Assembly (NCBI GenBank): GCA_036897485.1
Contig: JAYMTF010000754.1
Coordinates: forward strand, 1 to 30,686
DNA: 30,686 nt
DNA from: Pelargonium nanum
Lineage: Eukaryota > Streptophyta > Magnoliopsida > Geraniales > Geraniaceae
Reading direction: 5' to 3'
Position numbers and translations under genes: made by a program. A model generated the notes under the pieces. That model saw only the letters and a list, made by a program, of their open reading frames with translations. It was not told the DNA's origin and did not search any database. Shown in pieces: positions 1 through 9,000 of this stretch (positions are counted from its first letter, which is position 1; the number at the start of each line of letters is the position of its first letter).

Positions 1-83
1 TCCGTAGCTGATTGAATCAGCTACAGATTTTGGTCAATTAGCTACGGAAAATTCCGTAGCTGATCATTGTTTTTCTTGTAGTG
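1..83. mobile_element. End of a CACTA (En/Spm) DNA transposon
   Basis: Positions 70-83 read TTTTTCTTGTAGTG, the reverse complement of the CACTACAAGAAAA terminus typical of plant CACTA elements. Inside it, the short motif CCGTAGC or its complement GCTACGG recurs near positions 2, 41 and 54 (with a related AGCTACAG near 20), matching the subterminal repeat arrays to which CACTA transposases bind. The 3 bases after the end (84-86, TAT) would be one copy of the target duplication. The rest of the element lies left of the window, so its coding content and other end cannot be seen. Confidence 0.8.
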
Positions 84-122
84 TATAGTTCTCAACACCG
101 ATCTCTCTCTAATGTAAAAGTT

Positions 123-294
123 AAAGACATATCTCTAGATGACAAATTTTGAATAAAAAATTTGCAAAAGTTTAAATACTTTCTTGGAATCAAATTGACG
201 CAATCGCCATATACAATGGATTGCACTTACTCAATGTAAATATAGAATTGACATTCTTGCATACTATGGCCTTACAGATGCAAACTTGCGTCGT
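123..294 (+). pseudogene. Relic of Ty1/copia reverse transcriptase
   Basis: Translation from 123 gives a copia-like stretch with FKYFLGIK at 171-194, the counterpart of the LKYFLGIE motif in copia reverse transcriptases. A stop codon interrupts it at 150-152. After a frame change near 215-235 the reading resumes with YRIDILAYYGLTDANL (241-288), matching the following part of the same domain. The fragment covers only about 55 codons of a polyprotein that normally exceeds 1000 residues. It carries both a stop and a frameshift, so it is dead. No LTRs or flanking pol sequence are recognisable. Confidence 0.8.
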
Positions 295-1504
295 TTCACT
301 TACAAAAAATCATCGACTTTCCTTTAATATAGAGCACCCACGTGACGCACGTAAATATTGGAGAAATGTGGGTCGTTAATTGTACCTTACTATCACTTGA
401 CCAAATATTAGTGACTTTGTGTTTACATTAAGTATGTTTGTACAAACAATATGACTAAACATTATGGACAAAATTATTAATGTCGTATCTCATTTATTGT
501 CACGCGCTATCTCGTACAGACATTTTTGTACGATATCTAACACATGAGGAAGACAATAGGACGGTTAAAGAAAGAGCACAAAGCTATAGAGTATAGTTGT
601 GTGTGTGACCGAGTCTGAGAAAAGAGTAGCTAACAAGTACTATATTTATGATCATGTCCTCTATACGAAAGTGTTTATTAAATAAGACCAAAGACTATTT
701 TTTGGTCTGAAGATTAGCTATAACAAGCTTTGTGACAAACCAATGTTTCACGCCCTGCCAAAAACAGACCCACTCACTATATATATTTATTTCTTGTGCC
801 ACACCCCAATCCCATTTCCTACCACTTGCAAGATTCATTTTTATATGTCTCTCTCAAATTGTAATATTATCTTTCTTTTCTAAGCACAAGTGCACAACCA
901 CTCTCTATTGTTTCATATGTTTTTTTGCTTCTAACATTTCACCATATAACATCATCAATCCATATTCAAAACCATAAAAGATTCGTCAAAGTGACAACAA
1001 CCCACTCTTTACCCTTTTCTCGGGTTAGAAAAGTGAACCAGTGTGTTACTAGTTTGATTGTTTGCAATAACTTAAAATAAAGATCTTTCGTCCGCTAATT
1101 GTCCAATCAATTGAACCCATTCAACTGATTTTGACTATTACCTAAATTTGGCATAAAGGCGTATCAATCTACTAGCCAAAACATTATCGAACAAACCACA
1201 TTAGAAGTTGGTAATATAAGTTTATATATTAATTACAATTCTACAACTATTTATGTGGATATAACAAATACGTCTTATGTGATTTTTTTCATCAAATTTT
1301 AACTAAGATTCTCTTTCAAGTTTCAACACCACCCTCTATTTACCATTTGTTTGGTGACATTGCTCATTAGTTCGTGCATGACATGTTAAGAGCAAATCAC
1401 ATATCCACCTTTAGCATATTATGGAATCATAATAAATACATTTTCGGTTTTAAAACGAGTGTCATGTTTTCCTGAATAGTCTAACAAATATTGGTTTAAC
1501 ATTC

Positions 1505-1575
1505 AATTTAGTGTACAACTTGTTGCTTATAATACTCATTGCTAATTTAGTGTATAGCTTGTTGCTTATAATGAT
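1505..1575. repeat. 39-bp tandem duplication, two copies
   Basis: AATTTAGTGTACAACTTGTT at 1505 recurs as AATTTAGTGTATAGCTTGTT at 1544, both followed by GCTTATAAT. The period is 39 bp, with two mismatches over the first 20 bases. Confidence 0.8.
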
Positions 1576-1761
1576 ATCATAGCTTTTGTAAACGTAGTAG
1601 TTAGAAGTTGGAACTCTAAAAAGTAATTGCAACACGAGGCGGGAAAAGGCATATAATTACGGAAGTTAGAAACGATAATCCGTCAATTCAAATTGTACCC
1701 GCATCGCCAATAATTGGTCCAATCCGAGTTCACTCCACAAACTAAGCCACTAGTCTAAAAA

Positions 1762-1787
1762 TTGGGTTATGAGTTCACATAACCCAA
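1762..1787. repeat. Perfect 10-bp inverted repeat
   Basis: TTGGGTTATG (1762-1771) and CATAACCCAA (1778-1787) are exact reverse complements around a 6-base loop. No U-tract follows and no function is assigned. Confidence 0.85.
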
Positions 1788-1847
1788 CCCATAAACAATC
1801 ATATTCCCATTGCCCTTTGCAGTACAAAGCTATGAAAAAGTGAATAA

Positions 1848-1958
1848 TGGGCTTATTCATGGGCCTGAAGTTTGGACTCCTTTTAGAACAAAATTTATTA
1901 ATTTGTTTAATGGGCTTTCAAAATGGGCCAATATTTAAATTTTTGGATCTATTGGGCT
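1848..1958. promoter_or_regulatory. Cluster of five TGGGCY (site II) motifs
   Basis: TGGGCT or TGGGCC occurs at 1848, 1860, 1911, 1924 and 1953, all on the plus strand. In plants TGGGCY motifs are TCP-binding site II elements, common in promoters of growth-related genes. Here they lie beyond the 3' end of the kinase gene, with no recognised start codon nearby. They could drive an unseen transcript or be chance; no TATA box or gene is paired with them. Confidence 0.35.
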
Positions 1959-2290
1959 TAGTTATGGGGTGTTTCACGAGTGATCCACAAATCGTCAAAA
2001 CTCAACTAAAATGTAAACAATAATAACAATTTCAGCATTGAATCATCCAAAAAATGTTAATTTACTGTGCAAGATTAAGGTGATGCAAGAGAAATACAAA
2101 CCTATGGATTCTTATGAGAGGAACAAATCACAAATGCAAAAACCTTAGCAGCAATAACAATTGCAATCTCCTATTCGCTTCGCGAGCCGGAGAAAAAAGA
2201 ATTACAGAGCAATGAAACTTTACAACACCTACACAAGAAATGGACTTGGCACTGAATTAACTTTTGCTCTTTGATCAAACAAATGTACTG

Positions 2291-4600
2291 TTACATAATC
2301 AACCCGCCCTTCACGATTTGATCCAACGAGCTTGCAACATCACTCATTCCAGGACGCTCCCTAGGATCGTCCCTCAATGTATGCTCGGCTAGATCGCCAA
2401 GTTTAAGCAGAGGTTCCACATTTCTTGGCAGCGCCACGTTCCTATCAATGATCGCAGCTGCCTTGCCACGCCTTATCAACGGCACTGCCCACTCTGCAAT
2501 GCTCGGAGGAGTGCAGTCTGTGTCATAAGCTTTCCTTCCACTTAAAATCTCGAGCAGAACGATCCCAAAATTGTAGACATCACCTTCCATATCTCCATTC
2601 AAATCTCTGTCATTGGCACTTAAGAGCCCAAAATCCGCTATTCTTGCTCCCCAATCTGAATCCAATAGTATGTTTGATGTCTTCACATCTCTATGAACCA
2701 CGGGAGGAACAGCCTCTTTGTGGAGATATTCAAGCCCTCTTGCAGCTTGCAATGCGATTTTAAGCCTCAGGTTCCAATCAAGAGGCGAGAGATCCCCGTG
2801 GAGATGATCATGAAGCGTGCCATGGGGCATGAACTCGTAAACCAGCAATCTCTCACCCATTTCAGCGCAATAGCCCAACAAGTTTACGATATTACTATGC
2901 CTCATGTTGCATAACATTTCAAGTTCTGCTTCGAATTCTCGGCTGTTGGTGTGAATTATAGTGGCAGCATTAGCCCTTTTGACTGCTACTTGCCTTCCAT
3001 CAGACAAAACAGCTTTGTAAACAAAACCAAAGCTTCCCCGCCCAAGCTCGCTGAACTCCTTGAACCCGTGTGTTGCGTCCTTGAGCTCTGAGAGCCGGAA
3101 GATTTGGGTCGTTCCAACAGAAGTGCTTATAGAGAGAGCCGGTTGTGGATTTATGTCCGGATCAGCTTCCACCACCGGCTTGCCAGCACAAAAGTTGCAG
3201 CAACTCTTACCCCTTTCTTCATCATCTTTGGGTTTGCTCATCCGGGAGATGAGACACCATCCCACTAACATTAGTATACATCCCGACACAGAGGATCCAA
3301 TGATGATCACAAGCTTCTTGATCTCCTGCTGCTCGTTATGTCGAATCCCCGAGGCAGAAGAAATCCCACAAACATCCCAACAAGAGCTGTTTTGGCAAAG
3401 CGAACAAGCAGTGCAGATCCTATCCGCGTCGCTAGTACACACACTCGAAGGAAAATAGCCTTGGGAACAATTAGTCCCACAAGGCAAGCAAATCCTCAAC
3501 TCCTTCCGGGAACACAAACTGGTCAGCTCCGGCTCGTTGAGAATGCTCGCATTGAATGCAAATTTCCCATTGCTACACGATCCTGACGAGCAAATCCCGG
3601 GACTGCAAAGCTGCAGCGGAGGGCTGTAATTCGACGAGGACTGTCCATGAACACCCCAACAATCAAGAACCAAATCAACCTCCCTAACACCACAAGTGGT
3701 GAAATCAGAGGAGGCAATGGCCAGAAATCCAGAACCCTTTGGAACTGAAGTGGCATCAGAGCTTCCCCAACATTGAACTCCATGATCATCTCCACGGACA
3801 CCGCAAAAATGATGAGCTCCGGCCGATAAGCTCACGAACCGAGTTCCGGCCGGAGGAGACCCAAATTCATTACCCCAGCAATTCACTTCACCGGAGACAC
3901 TACCAATCCCACAAACGGAGCTTCTTCCGGAAGCCAATGTCTCAAACCCTCCCGGAACATCCAAAACCCCCAATTCCTCCGATTTGGGTCCCCAGCAAAC
4001 GACGCCGGCATCGTTGACCACACCACAACTAAACCCATCTCCGGACACAATCTTCCTAAACACAAGACTCTCAATCGTGGAATTGCGAAACGAAGAATCG
4101 TAAACAACATCCATGGTGAAATTGCGATCACCACTACCAACTGTTCGACGAAATGCCCAGCAATCAACAGCACCGTAATCGAGACCCGAATAATAAACCC
4201 CTCTAATCGCACAAACATGATCCGTCCCGGCCGCGATCTGAGAGTAAGAATTGTACCTGAAGCTCCCGGGGACGAGATTCGTGCCGGATTCGAGCAGGTT
4301 CCAGCAGTACGGCTGCGAGTAGTTGGCCGTGACGCCGCACATGAACCCATCGCCGCCGGAGAGAGTGGCCATCGGAGGGAGAGAGCCCAGATAGGTCTCC
4401 GACGAGGCGGAGGAAGATTTGTTGTCCTTGTCCCAGCACACGACCTCCTGCTTCCCGCCGGCGCCGATGGCGCAGAAGAAGCCGGAGTCGCCGAATGCGG
4501 CGGCGATGGGGCCGGGAGAGCCGTAGCCGAGAGTGGCGGTGGGGAGGAGGAAGAGGAGGAGGAGGAATAGGAGAGAGAGACATGGGTGGAGTAGTGGCAT
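2291..4600 (-). CDS. CCR1: CRINKLY4-related receptor-like kinase (CCR1/CCR2 type)
   Basis: This is a single-exon gene for 769 residues, close in length to Arabidopsis CCR1. Residues 1-25 form a signal peptide. Residues 26-325 hold Cys/Trp-rich crinkly repeats (GDGFSCGVV, VCWG, HFCGVRG, QCWG), which form an RCC1-like propeller in this family. A Cys-rich TNFR-like stretch follows at 332-411 and a membrane span at about 430-451. The cytoplasmic kinase starts near 505: glycine loop GRGSFGFV (520-527), Lys541, HRDVKTSN (636-643) and DFG (656-658). Only about 15 residues separate DFG from GDVYNFG of subdomain IX, so subdomain VIII with its APE motif is missing. As remembered, Arabidopsis CCR1 and CCR2 share this deletion, so it is lineage-typical rather than damage. 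ACR4-class receptors act at the plasma membrane in epidermal and stem-cell patterning; whether this copy has catalytic activity is open. The start at 4600 precedes a good signal peptide. Confidence 0.93.
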   Translation of the reverse strand: MPLLHPCLSLLFLLLLFLLPTATLGYGSPGPIAAAFGDSGFFCAIGAGGKQEVVCWDKDNKSSSASSETYLGSLPPMATLSGGDGFMCGVTANYSQPYCWNLLESGTNLVPGSFRYNSYSQIAAGTDHVCAIRGVYYSGLDYGAVDCWAFRRTVGSGDRNFTMDVVYDSSFRNSTIESLVFRKIVSGDGFSCGVVNDAGVVCWGPKSEELGVLDVPGGFETLASGRSSVCGIGSVSGEVNCWGNEFGSPPAGTRFVSLSAGAHHFCGVRGDDHGVQCWGSSDATSVPKGSGFLAIASSDFTTCGVREVDLVLDCWGVHGQSSSNYSPPLQLCSPGICSSGSCSNGKFAFNASILNEPELTSLCSRKELRICLPCGTNCSQGYFPSSVCTSDADRICTACSLCQNSSCWDVCGISSASGIRHNEQQEIKKLVIIIGSSVSGCILMLVGWCLISRMSKPKDDEERGKSCCNFCAGKPVVEADPDINPQPALSISTSVGTTQIFRLSELKDATHGFKEFSELGRGSFGFVYKAVLSDGRQVAVKRANAATIIHTNSREFEAELEMLCNMRHSNIVNLLGYCAEMGERLLVYEFMPHGTLHDHLHGDLSPLDWNLRLKIALQAARGLEYLHKEAVPPVVHRDVKTSNILLDSDWGARIADFGLLSANDRDLNGDMEGDVYNFGIVLLEILSGRKAYDTDCTPPSIAEWAVPLIRRGKAAAIIDRNVALPRNVEPLLKLGDLAEHTLRDDPRERPGMSDVASSLDQIVKGGLIM

Positions 4601-4704
4601 GTCTTCTACTGGGATTGTATGTGGGAAGGTATTGATGAGTAGCTATTTCATATTTTCATGGGAGGTGTGAGCTGGAGCTGCGATGAACATGGAGGGTTCA
4701 GGCA

Positions 4705-4712
4705 TTTTTATA
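4705..4712 (-). promoter_or_regulatory. Probable TATA box of the receptor-kinase gene
   Basis: The minus strand reads TATAAAAA about 105 bases upstream of the ATG at 4600. This would place transcription start near 4675-4680 and give a short leader of about 80 bases. Confidence 0.5.
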
Positions 4713-4817
4713 TTGAGCGAGCTTGTCGAGCGAGGGACATGCATGGGACGAGCGTGACAGTTATGAGTCAAAAATGGAAGTATCTGGTAGCATCATTATT
4801 TAATAACCAACTACTAC

Positions 4818-4836
4818 TATATCTATATCTATATCT
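4818..4836. repeat. Hexanucleotide microsatellite (TATATC)n
   Basis: Three copies of TATATC occur in tandem, upstream of the kinase gene. Confidence 0.8.
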
Positions 4837-5700
4837 AGTTTAATTCAATGTAAAGTCAAATCTATATGCCTAGCAGTAGCTTCATAGATAAAAATCCAAT
4901 AATTAGCTGCAGTCATATTTGGTAACCTTAATTTATCAACTCAATCACTTGGATATATTCGGTAAGAAAACTGGATTCGATGTTTTAAAGAAAATTCAAA
5001 ATGCATAAATTGTTTGACATAATAAGACTCGGTATTAAATTTTCTTTTTAGCTGACGAATATCCTATAATTCTAGTTAACTGCCAAGTTGACTTAATTAA
5101 GTGAAATAAAATACAATGGAAGCCCAGAACCACAACTCCACGAGTAGATCTCGAGATTTTTGTTATTATGGTTCAAGTAGCTCTTCAAAATCTGTGTGTA
5201 CGTATCAGAGGTCTGCTCTGTATTCTATAATCTATGGGCAAGTTCATTTAACCAAACACGTCCTTACGCGTTTAATGTTGCTTGCCATGTCATGGAAGAT
5301 CGATTGAGCTCCTGTACAAACTATATATAATATATAAAACAGTAGTAAAATATAAGTTATCTATTATTTGCTGCTCGCATATCTAAACGTTCAAGAAGAT
5401 GAGCGAATACATTTAACCGTCGTGGAGGCTAATTCTTCCACTATTGTAAATGTTTATTAATGATTCTTTTTATCTCTATAATCGATGGTTATTACGGTCT
5501 TTAGGTGTATATAATTATTGGGTTTTTCTTCCATAATATTATTATTTATACAAAAAAGAATCATAAGTCTAGCTACCCGAATATTCAGAGTCGTCGTTCT
5601 TTGATGTGTTGTCTCGTGCAAGGTTTCAAGAACAAAACTCATTGACATTGGACATCAACGGTGAACATTAGACTTGGAGAATAACATTTAAAGAAAATAT

Positions 5701-5870
5701 CATAACACATGAATAAGACAAGTACAATATAGTGTGCTTGGATTGGCGGTGTTAAAATAGACACATCAATTATTTTATAAGAAATCATAACACATAAAAG
5801 AAATAACAACAGTATAATGTGCTTGAATTGACTGTGGTAAAATAGACACATCAATTACTTTTTAAGAAAT
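5701..5870. repeat. 85-bp tandem duplication, two copies
   Basis: Copy one (5701-5785) and copy two (5786-5870) both begin CATAACACAT and both end in an AAGAAAT motif. In between they share GTGCTTG and AAAATAGACACATCAATTA. Differences are scattered substitutions, so the duplication is not recent. An AAAGAAAATAT just before copy one may be the tail of a third copy. The open frame that crosses it on the minus strand only reflects the repeat. Confidence 0.88.
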
Positions 5871-6507
5871 TAAATCTCATATATGCAAAAAAATGTACTT
5901 CTATAGTTCTCTCGGTACTTATTGACTTTCTTGTTGATTATAAAATATACATATGAATTTTACTAATATAATACAAAGCACTTGCTTAGCTTCACATGAC
6001 TTGTTTTATTCTTCACATGAAAATGAGTTGCCGGGTCCAAAACACAATCATATATTTGCAAACTTATGTTCCACTAACAATATATTAAATAAATTGCATC
6101 ATTTTACAAATGCATAAATTTTATGTAGCAAATCAGATATAGCAATGAATTTATGCAAACATTCGTCGCAGATTGTTTCTTGGTGATTTTTGGCAACACA
6201 AGTTTGTCACAAATCTACTACACCAGAATGAGTGTTCAATTTCTCTTAAATCTAGTCTCAAAATAACTGTTCTTTTTCCTTTTCTAGTAAGTTATTTATG
6301 CATGAATTGCCAATGCATCCTTGTATCAAGTTAGTATTTTATGTAGCTAATTAATCATATATAGCAACGAGTTAAACACGTGATCACGAGGATATTCGAA
6401 TAAATATACTACATTAACTAACTTCTCATTAAATTTTTTCTAATTAATGGAGTTTGAATTTCCCCTTAAAAAAAACTTCTCATTAACTTTTCTCAAATCA
6501 GAAAGTA

Positions 6508-6528
6508 TGACACTCATTTTAGGAAACG
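6508..6528. mobile_element. Possible Stowaway MITE scrap
   Basis: GACACTCATTTTAGGAAACG resembles the subterminal part of dicot Stowaway elements and shares GACACTCATTTTA with the clearer end at 22858. The outer GGAGGGAGTA terminus is absent, so only a degraded piece would remain. Confidence 0.35.
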
Positions 6529-7224
6529 CATATATATTCTATTATTTCTATTGGCGATATCAACATCATGAAGAGAGTCAAAATTGAGACTTCTAAGGTG
6601 ATTGAAATGTCTTAAACCGCTTGGCCTTATGAGTATATATAAATATTTTGTTATATAATAATATAAGTGTCTACCTTAACATGTATTGTCCTTTGTTTCA
6701 TCTTCTATAATATATGGTCTTCAGAAAATAACAAGGGATTGAGTTATTAGAGTAAGAGAAGAGACAGTCCAATTTATTTGGATAAACAAAAAAGATATGG
6801 AGGTTGCAACAACAAGACACCACAATTTTAGAATAACAGCCTGTGTCTCTGTGTGCATTGGATATTACATTTTTTCTATTTCTTGTCTCTCCATCTGTTC
6901 CCTATCAGTTTCATATCTATTATCTATACCCAATTTGCTAATATTATACTAATAGGCAATTTATCTATTATTTAAAGTGATTCGATCTCTCTTTTATATA
7001 TGTACATTGCAATTTGTTACTTAAATAAATTTTATACTCAATCTCTCTTGAGATTTTGCCATGCAAAAATGCACCCACCTCTGTTATAGTTTGCTTATAC
7101 AAAACGCTATTATTGTATAAATTATAGAGTTGCTTGCTTTAATTAAATTGCATTAGTTTTTATTATTTTTTAGACTTAGAAGATAATATTGGCTAATTAT
7201 TTCATAAAATAAACTAAATATAGA

Positions 7225-7275
7225 ACATGGGATGGTATGCCATCTGCTCCCTAACACCCGGTGGCCTTCCCATGT
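7225..7275. repeat. Nested palindromes in a GC-richer island
   Basis: ACATGGGA (7225-7232) faces TCCCATGT (7268-7275). Inside lies GATGG-TATG-CCATC (7231-7244), a perfect 5-bp stem. The island, with CACCCGGTGGCC, stands out from the AT-rich flanks. No RNA class was recognised. Confidence 0.6.
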
Positions 7276-7458
7276 CAATGTTGGATCAAATATACAATCA
7301 AATCTCTAATCAAACAAAACATAAATGATAAAAATAAGTATAAAGAATATTTTGTATAAAAATAAAATATAAAATACTAATTAATATTCCATAATTATTT
7401 TGAGAGAATGTTATAATTATATATACAATGATTTTTATGAGCAAAACAATCATCTTTA

Positions 7459-7709
7459 CTAATTAAGCGGAAAATCCAAAACTGACAAATCTGAGATATC
7501 AATCGGAGAATGAAAATTCAACCAGCCGTCGAGGCCTGACACAAAACCCGATGATCTAGCTAATATATGAGCCACCCGATTGTATACCGGCGCACAAAAC
7601 TCTATGCTACTAATTTGACAAGCGAAAATTGAAATATAATAAATAATCAAATCAAAGGCATCGTTTTGCTCCTCTTCAGACTTAATCGCAACGTGCCAAC
7701 GTGTAATGC
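7459..7709 (-). pseudogene. Relic of a LINE-type RNase H domain
   Basis: The minus strand stays open from about 7709 to a stop at 7459 without needing an internal ATG. The translation holds EEEQNDAFDLI, then NRVAHILARSSG and a short tail. This resembles the end of the RNase H domain (RVT_3) of plant non-LTR retrotransposons, where a motif like N-x-VAH-x-LA precedes the C terminus. The same domain occurs in stand-alone RNase H-like plant genes, so the source is uncertain. Reverse transcriptase is not seen upstream, and a stop precedes the segment. It is probably a 5'-truncated, dead insertion. Confidence 0.6.
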
Positions 7710-8668
7710 ATTAGATTTACCCCAACCTTCGAATATATATGGTTAATACACATTAAATGCACATACGCTCGACACAAATACATCTAAATTCACAATTTAC
7801 TTTCCACTTGCCTTATTTTATATATGTGGAGAGAATAAAGAAATATACATGCATGCAGAGAGTACTTGTGTACTTTCCAGCCCTTCACTTGCTTAGTATA
7901 ATTTTATGTAATATTGTATGGTGACAATATGCAGTTAATAAATGCCAGATGAGTCAATTGCCAAAGTAAATGCCACTCCAATGAAGATTCAGTCAATGCA
8001 GACACAAGGCATATTCATTGCTGATCTTGCTTCTTAAATAGCTCTCCAAATTAGATACAATATTTACACCTTTTCCTGCTGTAACCAAATTCTATTAGGA
8101 TTGTCTTTTACAAATTGCATCCAAAAATAAACTCTTTTTTTTTTTCTTTTCAGCAGACTGGTCTATTAACTGTAAAGATGTGTGAGAAACTGAGATTGGT
8201 TAATTAAGTTAAATAGAGTATGAAATCTTGTTTACTTTTGCTGTCTTTTTTAACAGAAACTTATTTGAATGTCTACAAAAATAACTGAAATGGGAGATAT
8301 GTGAAACAAGAATATTGAAAGTGAAAAGAGAATGGTTTTAGTGTATAACCAAATAAATGAAACTACAATAATGTGGAGGTTTTATTAATGAGAAATGATT
8401 CACACCTGCATCCGCCATATATGTCAAATACACGTACGTATGACTGAAATTGAATCTTAGCCTACCATCACAACTAACACAAGATGGGGCCCACTATTCC
8501 TGAAAACCAAAACTACCCAAAAAAACGAAACGAGACCCACTTTCCACCTATCAGAGTCTGACACGTGCCTTACATATATTTGACGTGTAAGGCGGCTGCA
8601 TGCGCTAATACTCTCCCTTAATTAAAATTTGAGATTGGGAAAGAAAAAAGAAAAACAAGAGTGCCATT

Positions 8669-8920
8669 TTATTGAAGTTTGGGGTCTTGGAGCATCTTTC
8701 TAGTTGCTGGTGGTTTTGTATAGCACACACAAATCATCCCATATTCAGTAGATTCACAGGCAGCCCTGAGTAGTTTCTCCCCATATGTCTCCATGCATTT
8801 TTTCTGGCATACGTCTTGGTCACATAGACCTATTGCAGCATCTGGTCCTATTGACATTGCCAACACCAAAACCACAACCACAAAACTCATATTTGGTACT
8901 CTTCCTCTTCCTAATTCCAT
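8669..8920 (-). CDS. Secreted defensin-like cysteine-rich peptide
   Basis: The gene encodes 83 residues in one exon. A hydrophobic segment (about 11-24) ending near AAIG looks like a signal peptide; Met11 is an alternative start directly before it. The mature part has six cysteines, C33, C38, C42, C55, C64 and C66, spaced C-x4-C-x3-C-x12-C-x8-C-x-C. The C-x3-C plus C-x-C pairs are the hallmark of the cysteine-stabilised alpha-beta fold used by defensin-like peptides. A lysine- and arginine-bearing tail of about 17 residues follows. Such peptides serve in antimicrobial defence or cell signalling; which applies here cannot be told. Many plant members have an intron after the signal peptide, and none is needed here. 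A TATA box lies upstream at a suitable distance. I recognise no specific named homologue. Confidence 0.75.
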   Translation of the reverse strand: MELGRGRVPNMSFVVVVLVLAMSIGPDAAIGLCDQDVCQKKCMETYGEKLLRAACESTEYGMICVCYTKPPATRKMLQDPKLQ

Positions 8921-8992
8921 TGTAAATCAACTCTTTTTTTAAAAAATCTCCTCAATTTGACAGTCTTTAGAGAGCAGAATTGAGAGATGACC

Positions 8993-8998
8993 TATATA
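8993..8998 (-). promoter_or_regulatory. Probable TATA box of the defensin-like gene
   Basis: The minus strand reads CTATATAGG, 73 bases upstream of the ATG at 8920. A start site about 30 bases downstream would give a leader of roughly 40-45 bases. Confidence 0.55.
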
Positions 8999-9000
8999 GT

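Larger units (their letters stand above)
295..2290. other. Intergenic DNA left of the receptor-kinase gene
   Basis: No credible gene is seen in this AT-rich stretch. The one longer open frame (732-977) has low-complexity composition and no recognisable domain. Structure present: small inverted repeats (TCGTACA near 513 facing TGTACGA near 527; GACCAAA near 687 facing TTTGGTC near 700), a 39-bp tandem duplication at 1505-1575, a perfect 10-bp stem at 1762-1787, and a run of five TGGGCY motifs at 1848-1958. The part just below 2290 should hold the 3' untranslated region of the minus-strand kinase gene. Confidence 0.6.
4720..8660. other. Intergenic DNA between the kinase and peptide genes
   Basis: This is about 3.9 kb of strongly AT-rich sequence without a supported intact gene. 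It contains a (TATATC)3 microsatellite, an 85-bp tandem duplication at 5701-5870, a possible Stowaway scrap at 6508-6528, a nested palindrome at 7225-7275 and a LINE-type RNase H relic at 7459-7709. Near 8560-8600, ACACGTGC and GACGTGT lie close together, with GCCTTAC and GTAAGGC forming a 7-bp inverted repeat. Other short open frames here (for example 4658-4843 and 5116-5307) show no domain or gene-like composition. Confidence 0.6.

Noticed and set aside
732-977. 81-codon plus-strand open frame
   Set aside because: The composition is rich in Ser, Phe, Cys and Ile from T-rich DNA, with no domain, signal or splice context.
3739-4570. Several open frames overlapping the receptor-kinase gene on both strands
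   Set aside because: They are shadows of the long kinase frame in a GC-rich coding region; their proteins are Arg/Pro/Glu-biased with no domain.
5457-5854. Two minus-strand frames of 63 and 71 codons
   Set aside because: The second repeats itself because it crosses the 85-bp tandem duplication; the first has no feature of a gene.
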